A DNA stretch of 64,000 nt, from contig NZ_CP055156.1 in assembly GCF_014217805.1 (NCBI RefSeq), positions 3,788,585 to 3,852,584 on the forward strand, read 5' to 3'. Both the position numbers and the translations under genes were made by a program. The stretch comes from Adhaeribacter swui (GTDB taxonomy: Bacteria > Bacteroidota > Bacteroidia > Cytophagales > Hymenobacteraceae). Below the pieces are notes generated by a model. That model did no database searches, was not told the DNA's origin, and saw only the letters and a list, made by a program, of their open reading frames with translations. Shown one piece after another: positions 53,241 through 61,286 of this stretch. Positions within the stretch are counted from its first letter, which is position 1. Each line of letters starts with the position of its first letter.

Positions 53241-53954
53241 TTAGCGGAGCGCAGATAATCCCCCATCCTGGGCAATAATTTGGCCAGTTAACCAACCTGC
53301 TTCCTCCGAAATTAAAAATTTAGTTAAAGCAGCTATTTCGGATGGCGTACCTGTCCGGCCTAAAGGGTGTCTTTTGTTAGCCGCTTCGCGTTTTTCGGGA
53401 GTGGCCAGTAAGTTGCCGGCCAGCGGCGTATCCGTGAGCGATGGCGCAATTACATTTACCCGGATTTTTAATGAGGCCCATTCTGCCGCCAAAGCTTTAG
53501 CTAAACCTTCAACGCCGGCTTTGGCCGAAGCGGTAGAAGCGTGAAAGCTCATGCCAGTTTGGGCGGCTACCGAACTAAACAAAACCACCGCGGCTGCGCC
53601 GGATCTTTTTAAATGGGGCAAAAAAGCTTGCAACGCCGTAACCGCTCCCAATACATTTACCTCCCATTCTTCCCGGAAATCGGCGGGTGTAAGCCGGTGA
53701 AAAGGTTTTAAATTTATGGTGCCGGGTAAGTACACCAAACCGTGAAAAACTTCTGGTAATTGGTATAATAATTCCGGGGTAGGAACCTGGCGAATATCCC
53801 AAGTGATAAAATTAACGTTAGGTAAAGGCAAAAAATTAGGTTGTTGCCGACTTAACGTATAAACATGGAAGTTTTTATCCTGACTTAATAATTGTACCAG
53901 CGCCGCGCCGATGCCCGAACTGCCGCCAATAATTAATATGTTTTTATCTGCCAT
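53241..53954 (-). CDS. SDR family oxidoreductase lacking the usual Tyr
   Basis: A Rossmann-fold protein of 237 residues. The dinucleotide-binding motif GGSSGIGAALVQ is present. The catalytic segment reads SVAAQTGMSFHASTASAKAGV, where the residue four before the catalytic Lys is Thr, not Tyr. The rest fits the family: VLGAVTALQAFLPHLK, RVNVIAPSLTDTPLAG and LTGQIIAQDGGLSAL. A subgroup with HAS-x-A-x-AK at this place is associated with photolyase operons in several Bacteroidota, from memory and not checked. Gene order SDR then photolyase supports a role in photoprotection or pigment/flavin chemistry; this is inference. Confidence 0.88.
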   Translation of the reverse strand: MADKNILIIGGSSGIGAALVQLLSQDKNFHVYTLSRQQPNFLPLPNVNFITWDIRQVPTPELLYQLPEVFHGLVYLPGTINLKPFHRLTPADFREEWEVNVLGAVTALQAFLPHLKRSGAAAVVLFSSVAAQTGMSFHASTASAKAGVEGLAKALAAEWASLKIRVNVIAPSLTDTPLAGNLLATPEKREAANKRHPLGRTGTPSEIAALTKFLISEEAGWLTGQIIAQDGGLSALR

Positions 53955-54211
53955 GCTTAGGGATATATATTCGAGAATTTTTAAAAATTTTCGTTTTTGT
54001 AGATGATGCTAAGAGCAAAAGCTTGCTCGCTCAATAGTACAATGCTTATGAAACTGCCAACGCAATAGATTGTTTGGAAAGCCAAACTTTTTTACCAGAA
54101 TTTTACCAGTTACCGGAGCCAGATTATTTAGGATAGTAGTAAAGTTGTAGGGAGGTAAAATATTTAAATAAATTGCAGTTCAAATTACCGGAATATTAAA
54201 GCCATTTATTT

Positions 54212-55510
54212 ATGAAATATTTACTTCTTACCGGCGCGCTCGGTTTGCTTTTTACTAATTCTTTACAGGCGCAAAACAAAACGATTAATGCAGCGGAGGT
54301 GAGCCGCATCGTAAAAACTTTATCCGCCGACGACATGCAAGGGCGGAAGGCTTTTACCCCCGGTAATGACAAAGCCGCGGATTTTATTCAGGCAGAATTT
54401 AAAAAAGCTGGACTACAAAATTTTCCTGGTCTTACTTCTTTCGAGCAAAAATTTAACGTGTACCAGGTAACCACCGAACAAAGCGCTGTTGTTCTGGATG
54501 GGCAGCCGCTCGCCCATGAAGCTTTTTTTATTCAGACCTGCGCCGAAAATTTAAATTGGAACCAGAACAATCCCGCTTTAGCCAACATCTCGCGGATTGA
54601 AGCCCAGGATAACCTAAGCCAGAAATTTCAGGAAGCTTTAGCCGGAAAAAAGAGCGGCCTGGTGCTAATAGATCCGGCGCACGCCGAAATGTTTAAACGC
54701 TACCAAAACTACCTGGGCAATAACAACATGCACTTAAACCTGGATAGCACCACCATAGTATTTGCCTTAACAACCAATAAAAATCCAAAAAACGTACAGG
54801 TAACGGCCCAAAACAAAATTACGCCCAAAAGCCTCCGCAATGTGGTAGGTTATTTACCCGGCAAATCCCGGCCAAAAGAATTTGTTATTTTCTCGGCCCA
54901 CTACGATCATATCGGTATTTTGCCAGCAGTTAACGGCGACTCCATCGCCAACGGGGCCGATGATGATGCTTCCGGCACCACGGCGGTAATTGCTTTAGCC
55001 CGATATTTTAAAAAATTAAATAATGCCCGCAGTTTGCTATTTGTAACTTTTACCGCCGAAGAAATTGGGGGCTACGGTGCCCAGTACTTTACCAAGCAGC
55101 TAAACCCGGAGCAAATTACCGCCATGTTTAACATCGAAATGATTGGCAAAGAATCGCAGTTCGGGAAAAATGCCGGGTTTATTACGGGCTTCGATAAATC
55201 AGATTTTGGCGCTATTGTGCAAAAAAACTTAGCGGGCAGCAAGTTTGCTTTTCACCCAGACCCCTACATTAAAGAAAATTTATTTTATCGATCCGATAAT
55301 GCCGCTTTGGCGCGGTTAGGCGTGCCGGCGCATACTTTATCCACGGATAAAATTGATACCGATAAATTATACCACACCGTGGATGATGAGTTTGCCAGCC
55401 TGAACATAAGCAACATGACCAGTATTATTGAAGCCATTGCCCAGGGAGCACGCAGCATTATAGCCGGTAAAGATACGCCCACCCGCATTCAGCCACAGGA
55501 CGTGAAATAA
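54212..55510 (+). CDS. M28 family zinc aminopeptidase, exported
   Basis: A protein of 432 residues with signal peptide MKYLLLTGALGLLFTNSLQAQ. The N-terminal part includes a PA-like region (about 75-200). The zinc peptidase domain spans about 205-425. Metal-ligand motifs are visible: FSAHYDHIG (His), NGADDDASGTTAVI (bridging Asp), FTAEEIGGYGAQYF (catalytic Glu-Glu), NIEMIGK region (third ligand position), and a His near HTVDDE at the end. It would release amino acids from peptides in the periplasm or outside. Monocistronic; no clear promoter. Confidence 0.93.
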   Translation: MKYLLLTGALGLLFTNSLQAQNKTINAAEVSRIVKTLSADDMQGRKAFTPGNDKAADFIQAEFKKAGLQNFPGLTSFEQKFNVYQVTTEQSAVVLDGQPLAHEAFFIQTCAENLNWNQNNPALANISRIEAQDNLSQKFQEALAGKKSGLVLIDPAHAEMFKRYQNYLGNNNMHLNLDSTTIVFALTTNKNPKNVQVTAQNKITPKSLRNVVGYLPGKSRPKEFVIFSAHYDHIGILPAVNGDSIANGADDDASGTTAVIALARYFKKLNNARSLLFVTFTAEEIGGYGAQYFTKQLNPEQITAMFNIEMIGKESQFGKNAGFITGFDKSDFGAIVQKNLAGSKFAFHPDPYIKENLFYRSDNAALARLGVPAHTLSTDKIDTDKLYHTVDDEFASLNISNMTSIIEAIAQGARSIIAGKDTPTRIQPQDVK

Positions 55511-55888
55511 AAACAGGAATTGGCTGGTACATACTGATATTGGGGAGGAATCGCTTTGCCAGAAAGAAAATTTTTAAAATTTTTCTGATCTGGGGTAATG
55601 ATATTTATCTAATAAACACATATTGAATGAGGTTCTAGCGAATCCCGGAAACCAGCCTTATGTAAAGTGCAAACAAAAACAGCGGCTTGATTTATAAGTA
55701 TTGTTACCAACCTGGTAGTACAAATTACGCGTAGGTTGTCCGTAGATTTTTATGATTGAGTATATTTAACCCCGACATTAAAATTTTTTAATGTCTGTGT
55801 TAACTTTTTGTTAAACTTTTACGTATCGCCAAGATTAATAGCTGGAAAGGCTAAGGAAGTATTTTTTTATTTATTACCTTTTTAAATT
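55511..55888. other. 378-base intergenic region
   Basis: It contains an AT palindrome at 55567-55584, 57 bases after the peptidase stop. No terminator with a T-run, promoter match or small ORF could be supported. Confidence 0.5.
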
Positions 55889-56320
55889 ATGAATGATTGT
55901 GAGCCAAAAGGCGAATTAGTTTTATTGTGCAGTAATGGCTATTTTGTAGAGAAAATACTGTACAGTAATATTCAATTCGACCAAAAGGAAATTCTGCACA
56001 AATCCCTTATTTCCTTAGCTAATGTCCAATCTTTTGATGCAGTGTTGCAGTTGGTAAGCGAAATAAGAACCAATGGCAGCACTACCGATTGGCCTATTCA
56101 AATTGTTTTGGGCGAGCATCCGTACAACTTTACTTTTGCGGGAACCAGCCTGCACGAGCACGTGGTGCTCACGGCTTCGGTAGAAGGAGCTGATTTAAAG
56201 TTAATACCGGTAGCATCTAAAATTTCAAAAAACAAATTTTCCCACTTGTTTGCTCCCGGTACCTTGGCGTCGGAAGATATTTTGTTAATGGAAGAAATTA
56301 ACCGGATGAAGTCTAACTAA
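55889..56320 (+). CDS. Hypothetical protein, 143 aa
   Basis: I do not recognise it. It is a soluble, mixed alpha/beta protein without signal peptide or TM helix. It starts MNDCEPKGELVLLCSNGYFVEKILYSN. The middle (residues 60-105: TDWPIQIVLGEHPYNFTFAGTSLHEHVVLTASVEG) alternates strand-like patches, reminiscent of a small sensor or PAS-like domain, although no motif proves it. The last 20 residues are helical and charged. It has its own terminator and is convergent with the TPR gene. Codon use is like its neighbours, so there is no sign of recent transfer. Confidence 0.75.
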   Translation: MNDCEPKGELVLLCSNGYFVEKILYSNIQFDQKEILHKSLISLANVQSFDAVLQLVSEIRTNGSTTDWPIQIVLGEHPYNFTFAGTSLHEHVVLTASVEGADLKLIPVASKISKNKFSHLFAPGTLASEDILLMEEINRMKSN

Positions 56321-56384
56321 TTTAACGATAGCGTATTCCTATGATTTAGGTTTGTTTCCGTTTTATTCAAAATATAAAATTTTA

Positions 56385-56425
56385 AAAAAAGCAGGGCAGC
56401 TTTATTTAAGCGGGCCTGCTTTTTT
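56385..56425. terminator. Bidirectional terminator
   Basis: The arms AAAAAAGCAGG (56385-56395) and CCTGCTTTTTT (56415-56425) pair over 11 bp. T-runs are present in both directions between the convergent hypothetical and TPR genes. Confidence 0.88.
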
Positions 56426-56491
56426 AATTTACCGCTGGTTCATCGGCGTATTTTTAAAGTTCTTCAACGGAATCATCTGCTCTCGTTATCC

Positions 56492-56833
56492 TTATTCATC
56501 ATCGTCGTAATCCAGCCCCATTAAATTGTTGTAGGCTTGTTGCAGTTCCGAGAAAGCGTGCCGGTTACCTTGTTGCCGGCTAACTACCAGGCCTTGCTGG
56601 TAAATTTTTTCGGCTTCTTCTTTTTGGCCTAACCCTTCGTAGAGTTTACCGGCATGGTAATAAGTAGCCACATAATCCGGATGATCTTTTAACAAAATTT
56701 GGTAATATTCCAGCGCTTTTTCGGGGTTAATCTTTACATATTCAGTGGCAATAGCGTATATGGTAAATGCGTCGTTGGGATCTTCGCGGTAAAACTCGAA
56801 AAGTTGGTCTAATCTGGTGCGGTTCCTTTCCAT
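56492..56833 (-). CDS. Small tetratricopeptide repeat protein
   Basis: A protein of 113 residues holding two to three TPR units (about 15-100: DAFTIYAIATEYVKINPEKALEYYQILLKDHPDYVATYYHAGKLYEGLGQKEEAEKIYQQGL) and an acidic tail. No export signal. It is probably a cytoplasmic scaffold for an unknown partner. The start codon ATG at 56833 is 59 bases from the divergent etfB gene; the two share a promoter region with face-to-face -7 boxes. Confidence 0.9.
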   Translation of the reverse strand: MERNRTRLDQLFEFYREDPNDAFTIYAIATEYVKINPEKALEYYQILLKDHPDYVATYYHAGKLYEGLGQKEEAEKIYQQGLVVSRQQGNRHAFSELQQAYNNLMGLDYDDDE

Positions 56834-56848
56834 TCTGGCTTATTTTTA

Positions 56849-56856
56849 TAACTTTG
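56849..56856 (+). promoter_or_regulatory. Candidate -7 box for the etfBA operon
   Basis: TAACTTTG is an exact TAnnTTTG match 35 bases before the etfB ATG. The -33 TTG is not evident. Confidence 0.5.
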
Positions 56857-56858
56857 CG

Positions 56859-56866
56859 CAAATTTA
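56859..56866 (-). promoter_or_regulatory. Candidate -7 box for the TPR gene
   Basis: On the minus strand it reads TAAATTTG, an exact TAnnTTTG match 25 bases before the TPR gene start. It lies 2 bases from the etfB -7 box on the other strand, so the two polymerase sites overlap. Confidence 0.45.
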
Positions 56867-56891
56867 ATTTTTCTACGTAAACAATTCGCCG

Positions 56892-57629
56892 ATGAAAATT
56901 TTAGTTTGTATAAGTAACGTTCCCGATACCACTACTAAAATATCTTTTTCATCTGATAATAAAGAACTTAACACGGCTGGCGTACAATTCGTAATAAATC
57001 CTTACGACGAATACGCGCTTACCCGGGCCCTTGAACTAAAAGAAAGTTTGGGTGGCACCGTTACTGTATTAAACGTAGGTTTAGCCGATACGGAAGCAAA
57101 TATCCGGAAAGCTTTAGCCATAGGCGCCGATGATGCCATCCGGGTAAACCTGAAACCAACGGATTCTTTTTTGGTAGCGCAGCAAATTGCGGAAGTCGCC
57201 AAAAACGAAGCTTACGATTTAATTTTAATGGGAAAAGAATCGGTGGATTACAACGGAGCCCAGGTGCACGGCATGGTAGCAGAACTGCTGGGTTGGCCGG
57301 CCATTGTACCGGCTATAAAATTAGACGTGGCCGGAAATACGGCTACTTTGGAACGGGAAATTGAAGGCGGTAAAGAAATAGTAAAAGTAAATTTACCCAT
57401 TGTGGTAAGTTGCCAGCAACCCATGAGCGAGCCCCGCATCCCAAACATGCGCGGTATCATGACGGCCCGGACCAAACCTTTAAAAGTAGTGGAGCCGGTT
57501 AGCGGCGAAGCAAAAACCCAAACCGAAGCTTATGCCTTGCCGGAAAAAAAATCAGGCGTAAAACTCATTGATCCGGCCAACGCTGGTGAGCTGATAACGT
57601 TGTTAAGAAACGAAGCTAAAATAATTTAA
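56892..57629 (+). CDS. etfB: Electron transfer flavoprotein subunit beta
   Basis: The AMP-binding subunit (245 residues) of the ETF heterodimer that passes electrons from acyl-CoA and other flavin dehydrogenases to the quinone pool. Typical features: N-terminus MKILVCISNVPDTTTKI, FVINPYDEYALTRALELKE, GADDAIRVNL, ILMGKESVDYNGAQVHGMVAELLGWP and the signature near VVSCQQPMSEPRIPNMRGIMTARTKPLKV. ATG start. The alpha subunit follows after 2 bases, and the bifunctional nuclease gene comes next. Confidence 0.97.
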   Translation: MKILVCISNVPDTTTKISFSSDNKELNTAGVQFVINPYDEYALTRALELKESLGGTVTVLNVGLADTEANIRKALAIGADDAIRVNLKPTDSFLVAQQIAEVAKNEAYDLILMGKESVDYNGAQVHGMVAELLGWPAIVPAIKLDVAGNTATLEREIEGGKEIVKVNLPIVVSCQQPMSEPRIPNMRGIMTARTKPLKVVEPVSGEAKTQTEAYALPEKKSGVKLIDPANAGELITLLRNEAKII

Positions 57630-57631
57630 AT

Positions 57632-58606
57632 ATGTCGGTTTTAGTATTTGTAGAATGTGCCGATGGTAAAGTAAAAAAATCTGCTTTAGAAGCAGCTTTT
57701 TACGGCCACCAGGTAGCTACCCAACTGGGTACATCGGCAGTTGCGGTTGCCATAGGAGAGGTTGCTGCCGACGAATTAAAAAATTTAGGGCAATACGGTA
57801 TTACCAAAGTTTTACACGATACCGAAACCCGCCTAAAAGATTACGTAAGCCAGGCTTACGTTAAGGTAGTAGCCGCGGCCGTTGAAAAAGAAAATGCTAC
57901 GGTAATTGTTTTATCTAACACCAATATTGGCTCCGGAATTGGCGCCCGTTTAGCGGCCCGGTTGCAAGCCAGTTTTGCTACCAATGTAGTTGCTTTACCC
58001 GAACTTGCGGGCAACTCGCTTAAAGTTAAAAAAAGTGTATTTTCCGGCAAAGCCTTTGCCGACGAAGTACTTACGGCGCCCACAAAAATTATAGCGGTAA
58101 AAAAGAATGCTATCGAGGTAAATACCGTAGGTACCCATGAAGCTGAAGTGGAAAGTTTTACTGCTTCGCTTACCGATGCTGATTTTACCGGCGCTCCCAG
58201 GGAAACCATCCGGGCTACCGGCGATGTACTACTCACCGAAGCCGATGTGGTTGTATCGGGAGGGCGGGGCATGCGCGGGCCCGAAAACTGGCATTTAATC
58301 GAAGATTTAGCTAAAGCTTTAGGAGCGGCTACCGCCTGTTCTAAACCGGTGGCCGATGTAGGTTGGCGCCCGCACCACGAGCACGTAGGACAAACCGGCA
58401 TTACCATTAGCCCAAATTTATATATTGCCGTAGGTATATCGGGGGCTATTCAGCACCTGGCCGGGGTAAACTCTTCTAAAGTAATTGTCGTTATCAATAA
58501 AGATCCGGAGGCGCCGTTTTTTAAAGCTGCCGATTACGGAATTGTAGGCGATATTTTTGAAGTAGTACCCAAGCTTATTGAAGCAGCTAAAGCTCTGGAA
58601 AAATAA
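57632..58606 (+). CDS. etfA: Electron transfer flavoprotein subunit alpha
   Basis: The FAD-binding subunit of 324 residues. The N-terminal domain begins MSVLVFVECADGKVKKSALEA. The C-terminal FAD domain shows SGGRGMRGPENWHLIEDLAKALGAATACSKPVADVGW, HEHVGQTGITISPNLYIAVGISGAIQHLAG and VVINKDPEAPFFKAADYGIVGD (each cited in part). All FAD-contact segments are intact. It starts 2 bases after etfB, which implies translational coupling. Confidence 0.97.
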   Translation: MSVLVFVECADGKVKKSALEAAFYGHQVATQLGTSAVAVAIGEVAADELKNLGQYGITKVLHDTETRLKDYVSQAYVKVVAAAVEKENATVIVLSNTNIGSGIGARLAARLQASFATNVVALPELAGNSLKVKKSVFSGKAFADEVLTAPTKIIAVKKNAIEVNTVGTHEAEVESFTASLTDADFTGAPRETIRATGDVLLTEADVVVSGGRGMRGPENWHLIEDLAKALGAATACSKPVADVGWRPHHEHVGQTGITISPNLYIAVGISGAIQHLAGVNSSKVIVVINKDPEAPFFKAADYGIVGDIFEVVPKLIEAAKALEK

Positions 58607-58638
58607 ACAGGAGAAAATATTACACGAGACGATAAACT

Positions 58639-59241
58639 GTGAAAAAAATTCAGTTAGAAATATTAGGATTATCATCCAGCCAGTCACAATCCGGTTCCTT
58701 TGCGCTGGTTTTGGGAGAGAAAGATGGAAACCGGCGTTTGCCAATTATTATTGGTATGTTCGAGGCACAATCAATTGCCATTCAAATCGAGAAAATTAAC
58801 CCCAATCGCCCCTTAACGCACGATTTATTTAAATCTTTTGCGCAGCAGGTGCGCATTATGGTAAAAGAGGTTTTAATTTCGGATTTAAAAGAAGGCGTTT
58901 TTTATTCTAAAATTATTTGTTCCGATGGCCTTCGCGAGTTTGAACTGGATTCCCGACCTTCTGATGCCATTGCCATTGGCTTACGTTTTGGCGTAAATAT
59001 TTATACCGTTGAAAGCGTTTTATCCGAAGCCGGTATTATCCTCAGCGACCTGGAAGAAGAAGAGGAAGAAGATGATAACGAAATAACCAGCTCCAGCAAA
59101 GCCGAGCCGGTTTACGAAAGCAAGGAAAACATAAAAGAAATGAGCGTGGAAGAATTAAATAAAATCCTGATTGAAGCGCTCGATAAAGAAGATTACGAAC
59201 GCGCCGCTAAAATCCGCGACGAGTTAAATAAAAGAAGCTAA
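58639..59241 (+). CDS. Bifunctional nuclease family protein with UVR motif
   Basis: A protein of 200 residues. A BFN (DUF151) domain occupies about 1-140: LGLSSSQSQSGSFALVLGEKDGNRRLPIIIGMFEAQSIAIQ, then FELDSRPSDAIAIGLRFGVNIY. A Glu/Asp-rich linker (about 138-165) leads to a C-terminal UvrB/UvrC-type motif (SVEELNKILIEALDKEDYERAAKIRDEL). Plant BFN proteins have RNase/DNase activity; bacterial roles are unclear. The start is GTG (58639), giving the standard N-terminus. It is 32 bases after etfA, so probably the same operon. A heptamer array begins right after the stop. Confidence 0.93.
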   Translation: MKKIQLEILGLSSSQSQSGSFALVLGEKDGNRRLPIIIGMFEAQSIAIQIEKINPNRPLTHDLFKSFAQQVRIMVKEVLISDLKEGVFYSKIICSDGLREFELDSRPSDAIAIGLRFGVNIYTVESVLSEAGIILSDLEEEEEEDDNEITSSSKAEPVYESKENIKEMSVEELNKILIEALDKEDYERAAKIRDELNKRS

Positions 59242-59246
59242 GAAAG

Positions 59247-59283
59247 TTATAGGTTAAAGGTTCTAAGTTGTAGGTTTTAAGTT
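59247..59283 (+). repeat. Heptamer array, sense orientation (3' of BFN gene)
   Basis: Consecutive 7-base units GTTATAG, GTTAAAG, GTTCTAA, GTTGTAG, GTTTTAA, GTT. The 19-base segment AAGTTGTAGGTTTTAAGTT (59265-59283) is exactly complementary to 59439-59457, with a terminator between them. Confidence 0.85.
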
Positions 59284-59332
59284 CAGCAATTCAGGGGCTT
59301 ATTTTGTGTAGACCTAAATTTAAAAATTTTAA

Positions 59333-59380
59333 AAAAAAGAAGCCTCCCGGATATACGTACATCCGGGAGGCTTCTTTTTT
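59333..59380. terminator. Bidirectional terminator, 20-bp perfect stem
   Basis: Arms 59333-59352 and 59361-59380 pair perfectly with an 8-base loop (ATACGTAC), and T-runs occur in both directions. It separates the BFN gene from the convergent MlaF-like gene and is nested inside the pair of heptamer arrays. Confidence 0.95.
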
Positions 59381-59415
59381 TGGGTTAAAAGTGGCTATTG
59401 TGGTTCCAACAATTT

Positions 59416-59464
59416 TAAACCTATAACCTACAACCTACAACTTAAAACCTACAACTTACCACCT
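59416..59464 (-). repeat. Heptamer array, sense orientation for MlaF-like gene
   Basis: On the minus strand, from the stop codon: GTGGTAA, GTTGTAG, GTTTTAA, GTTGTAG, GTTGTAG, GTTATAG, GTTTAAA. Perfect 7-base phase. It forms the partner arm of the array at 59247-59283. Confidence 0.85.
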
Positions 59465-59467
59465 AAA

Positions 59468-60247
59468 TTAAATGCTTTGAATATCGCCGAGTTCTTCGTC
59501 TACTTTTTTGGCGGCCCGCATTAAAGTGCTGGCAAAGATAAATTCGTTCAGCTCTTTAATTTTGGTGTTCATGATATCGTCTTTGGTGCCTTCCCATACT
59601 TTGTTGCCTTTGTGCATGTAAATAATATGATCACCGATTTCCATTACGGAGTTCATGTCGTGGGTTACCACAATGGTGGTAATGTCGTACTCCTTCGTAA
59701 TTTCGTAAATCAACTCGTCTATTTTAATGGAGGTGAGTGGGTCCAGGCCGGAGTTGGGTTCGTCGCAGAAGAGGTATTTGGAGTTGGGCGCAATGGCGCG
59801 GGCAATACCCACGCGTTTTTTCATCCCGCCGCTTATTTCGGAAGGCATTTTTTTACCGGCATTCTCCAGACCCACCCGCTTTAAACAAAAATTTACCCGT
59901 TCGCGCCGTTCTTCGCGGCTCATGTTGCTGTGCATCCGCAACGGAAATTCTACGTTTTCTTCCACGGTCATGGAGTCGAACAAGGCACCCCCCTGAAACA
60001 ACATGCCTATTTTCCGGCGGATTTCCTGGCGTAAATCTAATTTGTTATTGGTGAACACTTTGCCATCGTACGTAATACTGCCAATATCGGGCTTAATTAA
60101 ACCCACAATACATTGCAACAACACGCTTTTACCGGTACCACTGGCGCCTAACAATAAGCTGGTTTTACCGGATTCAAATACGCCGCTAATGCCGTTTAGT
60201 ACTTTGGTACCGTTGAAAGATTTATGAATATTATGTACTTCAATCAT
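59468..60247 (-). CDS. ABC transporter ATP-binding protein, second MlaF-like
   Basis: An ATPase of 259 residues from the ATG at 60247 (MIEVHNIHKSFNGTKVL). An ATG seven codons upstream (60268) lies within a repeat array, so it is not preferred. Walker A GASGTGKS, DSMTVEENVEFPL (the MlaF-type Q-loop region), signature ISGGMKKR (an SGGM variant of SGGQ), Walker B YLFCDEPNSGLDP and switch His in VVTHDMNSV are all visible. It pairs with the permease at 60464-61192. No MlaD gene is adjacent, unlike at the 6550-9287 operon. Confidence 0.92.
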   Translation of the reverse strand: MIEVHNIHKSFNGTKVLNGISGVFESGKTSLLLGASGTGKSVLLQCIVGLIKPDIGSITYDGKVFTNNKLDLRQEIRRKIGMLFQGGALFDSMTVEENVEFPLRMHSNMSREERRERVNFCLKRVGLENAGKKMPSEISGGMKKRVGIARAIAPNSKYLFCDEPNSGLDPLTSIKIDELIYEITKEYDITTIVVTHDMNSVMEIGDHIIYMHKGNKVWEGTKDDIMNTKIKELNEFIFASTLMRAAKKVDEELGDIQSI

Positions 60248-60253
60248 GTTTTT

Positions 60254-60281
60254 TAGTCCATAGTCCATGGTCTACAGACCA
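60254..60281 (-). repeat. Heptamer array 5' of second MlaF-like gene
   Basis: On the minus strand: TGGTCTG, TAGACCA, TGGACTA, TGGACTA. Period 7, with a different unit. It ends 6 bases before the start codon. Confidence 0.6.
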
Positions 60282-60382
60282 CAGAAGTAACTATATAATT
60301 TAGTGTAGTTTATTTGTATTAGTTAAAATCGTTGCTTGGTAAAGGTGAATAATGATAGTAAATTTTTAAAATTTTAAATTTT

Positions 60383-60472
60383 CAACCACCAACTTTCAAC
60401 CTTTAAACCTTACAACTTTAAAACTTTCCAACCTTCCAACTTTTTAACCCGCAACCTGCAAACTTACAACAA
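60383..60472 (-). repeat. Mixed 7/8-mer array 3' of second MlaE-like gene
   Basis: On the minus strand it starts at the end of the permease gene: the stop codon is inside a GTTGTAA unit. It continues GTTTGCAG, GTTGCGG, GTTAAAAA, GTTGGAAG, GTTGGAAA, GTTTTAAA, GTTGTAAG, GTTTAAAG, GTTGAAA, GTTGGTG. Units of 7 and 8 bases are mixed. An AT palindrome (60361-60383) follows it. Confidence 0.8.
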
Positions 60473-61192
60473 CAGTTTAGCCAGCACAAAGTCGGCAATA
60501 AGTACGGCAATAATGCTTTTAGTAACGGCATTGGTACTGGAGGCCCCTACTTCTAAGGCGCCGCCTTTGGTAAAGTAACCTTCGTAAGAAGAAATAGCCG
60601 AAATTAAAAAAGCAAAAACCACCGATTTAATTAAAGAAAATACAATGTTATACGGCACAAAGGCATCCCGGATACCTTCGATGTATTCGGTGGCGGTTAA
60701 TGCGCCGGTAAATGTACCTGCTACGTAACCACCCCCGATAGATAAAGTCATGGCTACAATTACCAGCATCGGAAACATAATCAGGGATGCAACAATTTTG
60801 GGCAGAACCAAATACGAGGCCGAATTTATACCCATTACTTCCAGGGCATCTACCTGGTCGGTAATTTTCATGGTGCCTAAACCGCCCGCTATATTGGAGC
60901 CCACTTTACCCGCCAGCACAATAGACGTAATGGTAGGGGCCAGTTCCAGGATAGTCATTTCGCGTACCATAAAGCCAATGGTAGAACGCGGAATTAAAGC
61001 ATTGGTGAGGTTATAGGATACCTGCACGCAGGTTACCGCGCCAATAAACGTAGACACTATCGCCACAATAAAAATAGAGTTAATCCCGATCAGAATGGCT
61101 TCGTCGATGGTGCGGTTAAACAAAATCCGGAAGCTTTCGCCCCGGGAAAAAAGACTTCCTATAAAAATTAAAAAGTTACCAAAGGTTCTCAT
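60464..61192 (-). CDS. MlaE family permease, second copy
   Basis: A permease of 242 residues with five to six membrane segments. MlaE marks include IVSTFIGAVTCVQVSYNLTN, ELAPTITSIVLAGKVGSNIAGGLGTMKITDQVDALEVMGINS (cited in part), and the C-terminal ISSYEGYFTKGGALEVGASSTNAVTKS. It has low similarity to the MlaE at 8472-9287, so the two are old paralogues and not a recent duplication. It is the first gene of a two-gene minus-strand unit with the ATPase. The gap of 216 bases between them is filled by repeat arrays. Confidence 0.92.
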   Translation of the reverse strand: MRTFGNFLIFIGSLFSRGESFRILFNRTIDEAILIGINSIFIVAIVSTFIGAVTCVQVSYNLTNALIPRSTIGFMVREMTILELAPTITSIVLAGKVGSNIAGGLGTMKITDQVDALEVMGINSASYLVLPKIVASLIMFPMLVIVAMTLSIGGGYVAGTFTGALTATEYIEGIRDAFVPYNIVFSLIKSVVFAFLISAISSYEGYFTKGGALEVGASSTNAVTKSIIAVLIADFVLAKLLL

Positions 61193-61286
61193 ATAAAGGT
61201 TTTAAGTACAAGCAGCGGGCTAAAAATGCTAAACCGGTCTACAATTGACTATATTACGAGGAAATTCATAAAACTATCGTAAACCT

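Noticed and set aside
7678-60247. The two Mla ATPases as a recent duplication
   Set aside because: Sequences differ widely outside the ATPase motifs and the signature differs, so they are old paralogues.
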